A stretch of DNA of 64,000 bases from Sympetrum striolatum (lineage: Eukaryota; Arthropoda; Insecta; Odonata; Libellulidae), in the NCBI GenBank assembly GCA_947579665.1, contig OX388349.1, positions 69,072,841 to 69,136,840 on the forward strand, given 5' to 3'. The number at the start of each line of letters is the position of its first letter. Within the stretch, counting starts at the first letter, position 1. The notes under the pieces were generated by a model. It worked only from the letters and a program-made list of their open reading frames with translations, did no database searches and was not told the DNA's origin. This document shows positions 58,221 to 64,000 of the stretch, in pieces. A program made the position numbers and the translations under genes.

Positions 58221-58888
58221 TAAATTTCTCAATTAGTAATTTAGCAAAATTAAATTATCGTATAAATCTTACGAAACTCTATATAAGTCCTCAACTCATT
58301 CATCGATAAACATGTAAACAGGCAAAGCACTGTAACTTTTGAAAATGTATTTCTACAAAACCATTGAATTACTTGAACTAGTCTCCTTTAAATCTCGTTC
58401 TAAAATTCCCTAGCAATACAAAAGAACCAAACACTGATTTATTGTTTCCTCTGATTGAATTCACTTTAAACATTAAAATTCTATCAAATTCTTTAGAATT
58501 TAACATTTTAGGCACGTCTTTTATTCGTTTACTTATCATTTTATCAATATGTGCATAAAATTTAAAATATGCCAATTTTGTTTCGCTACTAGAATGCGCA
58601 ATTAATTGTCATAAGCAATGATCTTAAATATTCAGCAAGTACCTAACTGAGTTTTCTGAAGTGAATTTATGAACATTTAATCCACTTAGATTTAAATTAG
58701 TTTTCTAAATTGTTATACCCCTTGACATAATTTTGAACGTATTTTCAATACAATCCCAACAAAGTATTTTAATGGAATAATTCATTTTCCATTATATTAA
58801 AGTAAATGAGAGAGTATAAGTAATTCATAAGCATTCACCAGTTCACTACCTAAAAATGATGCTTCTATTTCTTATTTCTAATATTCAG
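58221..58888. other. Remainder of the C5 intron
   Basis: Continues the C post-stop sequence interrupted at 50026 (compare 29985-30629 and 42570-43218). Ends in an ATATTCAG acceptor. No gene. Confidence 0.6.
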
Positions 58889-59173
58889 GTGATGAAGGGT
58901 TATACAGTCCTCTGCCTGAAACCAGACTGACTGACTGATGCTTCCTTCTGCATTCCTTAGCGTTACTTCTGTAAGATCTAATCGGCGAAAGGAATCTAAG
59001 TTACCAAAATTGTGTGGCGTGAGACAGATCTAGGATAGATTATTTCGACAGAAGAAATGAGTGATTAACCGAAATAGCTGTTGTTACTACATTGGTGGAG
59101 ATAAGGCTACACATTTGAATTATGTAATCCTCTATAAAATTAATTCATTCCAAATCCAGAACTATTTAAATAA
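58889..59173 (+). other. C5 3' exon relic
   Basis: GTGATGAAGGGTTATACAGTCC, homologous to the C3 and C4 3' exons. Interrupted at 59173 by Y2 and continuing at 60215; the poly(A) signal is lost beyond Y2. Confidence 0.5.
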
Positions 59174-60214
59174 TCTGATGTGGCAAGCACATGACTTTCT
59201 CCATATATATGATGTAAATATTTATCTACGACATTATTTTCAAACTCTATATTCACTCTACACTTAAAAGATAAATGATTAATTTATATCAAATTATCTT
59301 TTACGTTACAAACATTATAAATAATATTTTTGGGACATGTTCGATGAAAAACGTTGAAATTGGCCTTTCGCCCCAGCGCAGCGCCCAGAAGGCCCACGAA
59401 GTACATATTCAGCAATTTCCCGTTATAAGTATTTCAAGAATAACTCCTAAACAATTAGTAATATAAAAATATGTTTCACACTAAAGTTATAGTACATTAA
59501 ATTTTCTAAAACGTTTATAAATAGTAGCATATAAATAAATATCAGATTAATGGAGATATTTTGCAAATCTGAGAGGAGCTTCGAAAAGTAAAGCTCAACT
59601 CCCGTTCAACCGATTTACTCCAAAAACTGATAAATCCTAACGACACCAACCAAAGTACTGTATATGAAATTTGGTGTTGATACAACTAACAGTTTTTATG
59701 TTAAAGCGCCCACAAAGTACATAATCAGCTACTTCCGGTTTATCAGTATTTTACGAATAACTCTTAATCAACCGGTGATACAAAAATATGTGTAATACAA
59801 AAGTTATAGTAAATACCATTTTCTAAAACTCTTATAAGTAAAAGAATATACCTAAATATCATATTTATGGAGATGGTTTGCAAAAACGGAAATTTGCGTT
59901 GAAGCAAAAAGCTCGACTTCCGATTAACCGATTCACTCCAAAAACTTATCAACTCTGACAGTATCCATTCTAGTGCAATATATGAAGTTTAGTATTGATA
60001 CAACTAATAATTTTTACGTTAGAGCGAACACAAGCACAGACACACATACATACACACACTTACTTACACACAAACACATGCACACAGACATCATTCCAAG
60101 AAAATGGTCAAAATGTTTTCTAGGGAACCCAAAACATGTATTTCCGTTGAAATCTCGAAGTCAATTTTTTTCATGAAAACAATACTTTCTCTATACTACA
60201 TATATGGAGAAAGT
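59174..60214 (-). repeat. Interspersed repeat Y2
   Basis: Inverted copy of Y1, from TCTGATGTGG to TATGGAGAAAGT, with the same tandem sub-units, CCGGAAGT hairpins and a decayed (CA)n tract (60029-60080). The C4 paralogue (about 43497) runs through the site without it. Confidence 0.7.
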
Positions 60215-62180
60215 AAAACACAGCTCGTTTTTACATAGTATAGCAGAATGTGTATGAAATATGTATATGTAACTTACCTATTCAAAACAAATTATGTTGT
60301 CATACACTTTTTCGCTGTTTTTTTCTAACCCTTTTGCCTCGATTCATAATCTTTGTGGCTTCTGGCATAGAATTTTCATGCAAGTCATGATGAGAGGTCT
60401 TATACGGATCGTTGTATTTCCAAGCATTTTTCTTGAAAAAAGAAAAAATCATTTTATGAGAATAGAGAGTGCAAAAAGTCTCATAATTGATATAGGTCAC
60501 TTATCATAATAATAAATTTTCTTAGTTGTATAGATTCCTATGCGTGCTCTCATAAGAATTTATGGAGAAGTGTAAATTGATCTGAATCCAGCAAGTACAA
60601 TTGCAGTTGGAATCATGCCAGATTTGAGTCGTGGGTACTTAAATATGAACAGTTCCCAAAATAATTCATTGGAAATATTATTTAATTTGTGGAGTATTTA
60701 ATAATTATGTCATTCAGAACCTTTATATAAAAATTAAGAACTGTTACATGTGCGACTTAATTTTTATTAATTTGATGAATCATTCGATCAACCAAAGTAA
60801 AATGCGCTCAAATAACACATGATTAAATTGAATTTTGGCTCAATACCAATTATTAATGAAATGTTACCAAATTATTTTGAAGAGTGGTATGAAAACGTTT
60901 TTTACGTATAAAATTTAAGCATTTATTCTTCCTTTAACTATAAAGTAAACTAAATTCTTATACTTAAATAGAACTATACCATTCAGAAATATGAACTCTT
61001 AACAAGGAATACGTAGGTTACCAGGATAAACATTTTGATTTTCTTATTTTCAATCTCTATTTCAATTTCTAAGAATTAATTGGTATCTTCCCTTTTCATA
61101 TAAGCCCACCTCATCCCTTGAGCAAATATCTCTTTGAACTTCCTTTTACTGCCACTTTACTTTAGAATTACTCTGGAAGATTTGCTAAGGAGAAAGGATT
61201 CCGCTAGACAAACAACTATTCCAAAGAGGATTGATTAGGTAACACCATAAGCGAACTAAGCTATTATGGAGGTTGGTCGTATCCTATCATCACTCCCACA
61301 AACATGAATACTTTCATAGCCTTATACACTGTGAACTCCATATCTCTCTTCCCCCCCCCCCCCCCAAAAGTATATTTAAGAGCTTTGGACTTAATACATA
61401 GACAAAACAACGGTTTTTCTTTTATTACCATTGACAAAATTCACATAAAAATGAAGATTAACATCCTAATTAATTGCAACCCGCTTCACTAAGTCACAAA
61501 TTGAAAGACCGTGGGATGTTGTTCAATCTTCGTATGATAAAAATTCTTTAAATTACGAAAATTTTATAAAATACTGAACGTTCTGCAATTTTTTCGCAAT
61601 AACAAAAATGTAAGTAAATTCCTCTACCACCAAAAAACGCTTTTGAACTCTTATTAGTATGGATAGTGTTTATAAATTATGTTTTCAAAAGTACCCACCG
61701 ATTTAAGTTAGACATTCTTCAACAAATTTTAACGCACGATACAACGAGTATTTGAAAACTTTTGAAATAAGACTTCATCCGGAAATTTTGCATCCCATCT
61801 TTTCGAAATGAAAAGCATTTCAGCAGCTATGGTTCTGAATGAATGCATTTTGATAGTAAAGTCGTTCATTTGAATGTATTCGAGAAACTAGAAATTACAT
61901 GAAATTCTGGATCCCCGAATGTTTACTCAACGAACAATCACATTTTACCCCTTTCCTCCCCGATCTAACAAACATAATTTACTCCACCCCCATTTACACT
62001 CGAACTCCTGTACCTGATTCTCATTAACTTCCTCTCTATTCACGAACCACCCTCAGTAATTTAATTGACAGTATTTCTCACCCAAGATAAATTGTTTTTT
62101 CCGAGATGATTTAGATTTAATTTTCCTTATTTTCGTATGCTTACACTCAAAATCGGACCACTTCCACACCGAGCTCGAAT
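60215..62180. repeat. Spacer between C5 and B4
   Basis: Duplicon sequence as before B2 and B3. A C15 homopolymer lies at 61351-61365, where the copy near 36930 has only CACCC. No gene recognised. Confidence 0.55.
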
Positions 62181-62184
62181 TAAT

Positions 62185-62295
62185 TAGAAATGTTTACCTC
62201 TGCGGTCAACGGAAACCAAAGAAAACCACAATATTAGATGATATAGCACGGGGCAGAGAATTTGAGGGGAAAGTGAGCCATATATTAAGTAGTCT
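62185..62295 (+). promoter_or_regulatory. B4 promoter, shared module
   Basis: TGTTTACC 62191-62198, CGGAAACCAAAG 62210-62221, and CATATATTAAG from about 62279 as TATA-like box. The AGAAAAACAAG box of the other B genes is degenerate here (ATTAGATGATATAG). Confidence 0.6.
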
Positions 62296-62363
62296 TACAT
62301 CGCTCACCCAGTCGTCAAGTTTTTCGTTGCTGTTTGAGAGATTTGAAGAAGACATCGCCCAAA

Positions 62364-62525
62364 ATGAGGACCTTCCTGATCTTCGCAGTCGTGTTCGCCG
62401 TGCTCGCACTGTCGTGGGCACAGCAACCGGAAGGAGATGAAGAATTGGAGGAGAGATTTGGCAAGCTCTTCAAGAAACTCTTTAAGTTGGGAAAACACAT
62501 TCCTGGCGAAGACGACGATGATTAG
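62364..62525 (+). CDS. B4: family B cationic amphipathic peptide precursor
   Basis: 53 residues. Signal and propiece are identical to B3 (MRTFLIFAVVFAVLALSWA, QQPEGDEELEER). The mature core FGKLFKKLFKLGKHIPG differs from B1 and B3 at two adjacent positions (Leu-Phe for Val-Leu), keeping the hydrophobic face. The tail is EDDDD instead of QDDDD. Leader and coding sequence are almost identical to B3 over about 200 bp, whereas the surrounding spacer differs by around 10-15%, suggesting recent gene conversion or purifying selection on exon 1. T|GTAAGT follows the stop. Likely membrane-active defence or venom peptide, inferred from charge and amphipathicity. Confidence 0.87.
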   Translation: MRTFLIFAVVFAVLALSWAQQPEGDEELEERFGKLFKKLFKLGKHIPGEDDDD

Positions 62526-62526
62526 T

Positions 62527-63592
62527 GTAAGTTATCTTTCTTAGTTCTCTTATTTTTTAGAATGATTACGTGGCATCCGAAAGTGGATTTTAACATTTTC
62601 CGTCATAGCAGTTATATATATATATATATATATATAAGGTTTTCTAAGATATCATACAGTGATTCATTAGTGAGTTTTCATCATTAAAAATTATTAGAAA
62701 AGTTTTGAAGCGCTTACAAAATAGGGTTTAAAAATTAAGAAATTGGCTTACAATTCACAGAGTAACAAATATTGTGAAATTATATTCTTTTATTACTATC
62801 TATTCCTACACAAATTCTATGCTGAAATCATAATTACATTGTAATTATAAATTTTGTACAAATATTTAAATGAACTAAAAAAAAATATAGGTAAAAAGTG
62901 TTAACATGAATAACTTAAACATCAATGTAAACGTTTTAAAGTATTTCAAAAATTTTACCCAAATGTATATTTAAATTTACAACAATTTATATTTACATTT
63001 ACATTAAGAACAGTATTTTTCTGAACAATAATAATCTAATATCATTAAAACGAAATTCTTTTATTTTCATACTTACTTTTGAATTGCTCGATGAATTAAT
63101 GCTGTTTGAGTTATTTAGAATTTCTTGCACAATCCAGCCAAATTTATTTTTATCAACATCATTATAAGGCAGGAAATAAATGAAGTTTTGCTATTGAGTT
63201 CAATGCGTTAATTGTATATCTTACTCTCTAGTATTTATCATTGAAGTAAATATCTGGGGATGTGTAATAACGACTCATGATACGGTTTTTAGAATACCTA
63301 ATGTTTATATGTTTCCTAAAATTCTAGTTGTTCATTTACATGAAGGTAAATTTCATCTTTACAATATTATAAGATGCGATGGCCGTTTTTGTCGCATAAT
63401 GACGGATAATGTTTTATCTCTCGTTTGTTATTTATTATCAGAAAATTTAATATAATAGTTTTATATTTATAGAATATCATCCTAAGATATGCTCAGTTAT
63501 GAATCACCAACAAGAGAAAATTCAATATATGAACATTCTGAGATTCAGTTGCTGAACAAATAATGCATGTATTTCTATTTTGAAATTTTCAG
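62527..63592 (+). other. B4 intron (3' UTR)
   Basis: GTAAGT donor and AATTTTCAG acceptor ending 63592; 1066 nt. Shorter than in B3 because a stretch corresponding to 45963-46210 is replaced by (TA)n at 62613-62636. Confidence 0.6.
62613..62636. repeat. (TA)n microsatellite
   Basis: About twelve TA units at the junction of a ~250-bp deletion relative to the B3 intron. Confidence 0.9.
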
Positions 63593-63870
63593 GAGATGAA
63601 GGGCACTCCTCTGCCTGATAGCTGACTGACCGACTGACGTCTGCTGTTGTATTCCTTTTAGTTACATGTGGAAGATCTAATCGTCGGATAGAATTAACGC
63701 AACAATGTCCGAACTTTGTAATTAAAATTCGTATCTCCATAAAAATACTTCTATTACGTCATGATATTCCAGTTTAAATACATTCACTACCAAAATTTTG
63801 AGATCGAAAAAAATGTATTCATGTGAGTTATATTATAAGAAAATAAATAATCAGTGAAAAATATATTCCC
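63593..63870 (+). other. B4 3' exon
   Basis: Begins GAGATGAAGGGCACTCC and has AATAAA at 63842-63847. After it the post-B spacer begins and the window ends. Confidence 0.6.
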
Positions 63871-64000
63871 TTTTCCTTTAACCTGAATATCCTCGTCTTT
63901 AACATAATTGCAGTCAAAGAATACATTGGATGAACTCCGTAGGTGGAATCAAAATGGTATTATCAGGATCTTAGATTTAAGATGGAAAATTCTCTTAATT

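Noticed and set aside
1..64000. CRISPR arrays, bacterial operons or phage
   Set aside because: The repeats are dispersed duplicons, transposons and satellites, and genes show spliced eukaryotic architecture. Nothing prokaryotic or viral was recognised.

Overview
The window is AT-rich, intron-bearing eukaryotic DNA packed with transposons, most likely from an arthropod. The evidence is short secreted peptide precursors with an acidic propeptide and a Glu-rich 'LEER' cleavage site, GT-AG introns, Helitrons, and CR1/Jockey-like LINE fragments. The sequence alone does not settle insect versus arachnid. No housekeeping, rRNA or convincing tRNA gene was found.

The core is a co-oriented (all + strand) tandem array of tiny secreted-peptide genes in four families, named here A, B, C and D. 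Each precursor has a signal peptide. In A, B and C an acidic propiece follows, ending in LE[EA]R, then a short mature peptide. The B peptides are lysine-rich amphipathic helices that look antimicrobial or cytolytic (venom- or defence-type). Left half: repeats of an A-D-C block (A1 pseudogene 0.9k, C remnant 2.7k; A2 6.1k, D1 truncated 10.1k, C1 pseudogene 11.6k; A3 14.3k, D2 20.0k, C2 23.9k). Right half: repeats of a C-B block (C3 pseudogene 29.6k, B1 32.3k; B promoter remnant 35.6k, B2 chimera 37.9k; C4 pseudogene 42.2k, B3 45.7k; C5 pseudogene 49.6k, B4 62.4k). Seven precursors are intact (A2, A3, B1, B3, B4, C2, D2) and seven are broken.

All four families, although unrelated in mature sequence, share one promoter module: TGTTT[AC]CC, then CGGAAACCAA about 18-22 bp downstream, usually an AGAAAAACAAG block, then a TATA-like element, 100-200 bp before the ATG. 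A, B and C also share an architecture in which the whole coding sequence lies in exon 1 and an intron begins at or just after the stop codon. The 3' exons of B and C are homologous. This points to one ancestral secretory gene whose mature peptide diverged while promoter, signal and 3' exon were kept.

Mobile DNA fills the spaces. There are two Helitrons (18.25-19.54k and 24.40-27.59k) with 3' hairpins, CTAG ends and A|T empty sites visible in paralogous copies. A TA-flanked inverted-repeat element lies at 22.1-23.4k. LINE fragments lie at 10.1k, 28.5k and inside B2. An 8.1-kb nested composite (50.03-58.14k) is a long-TIR element with an 8-bp duplication. It contains a ~1-kb repeat, a ~3.1-kb transposon with ~210-bp TIRs, and three ~1.1-kb higher-order repeats, each carrying six tRNA-T-arm-like (B-box-like) motifs. 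That composite lies in the intron of the dead C5 gene.
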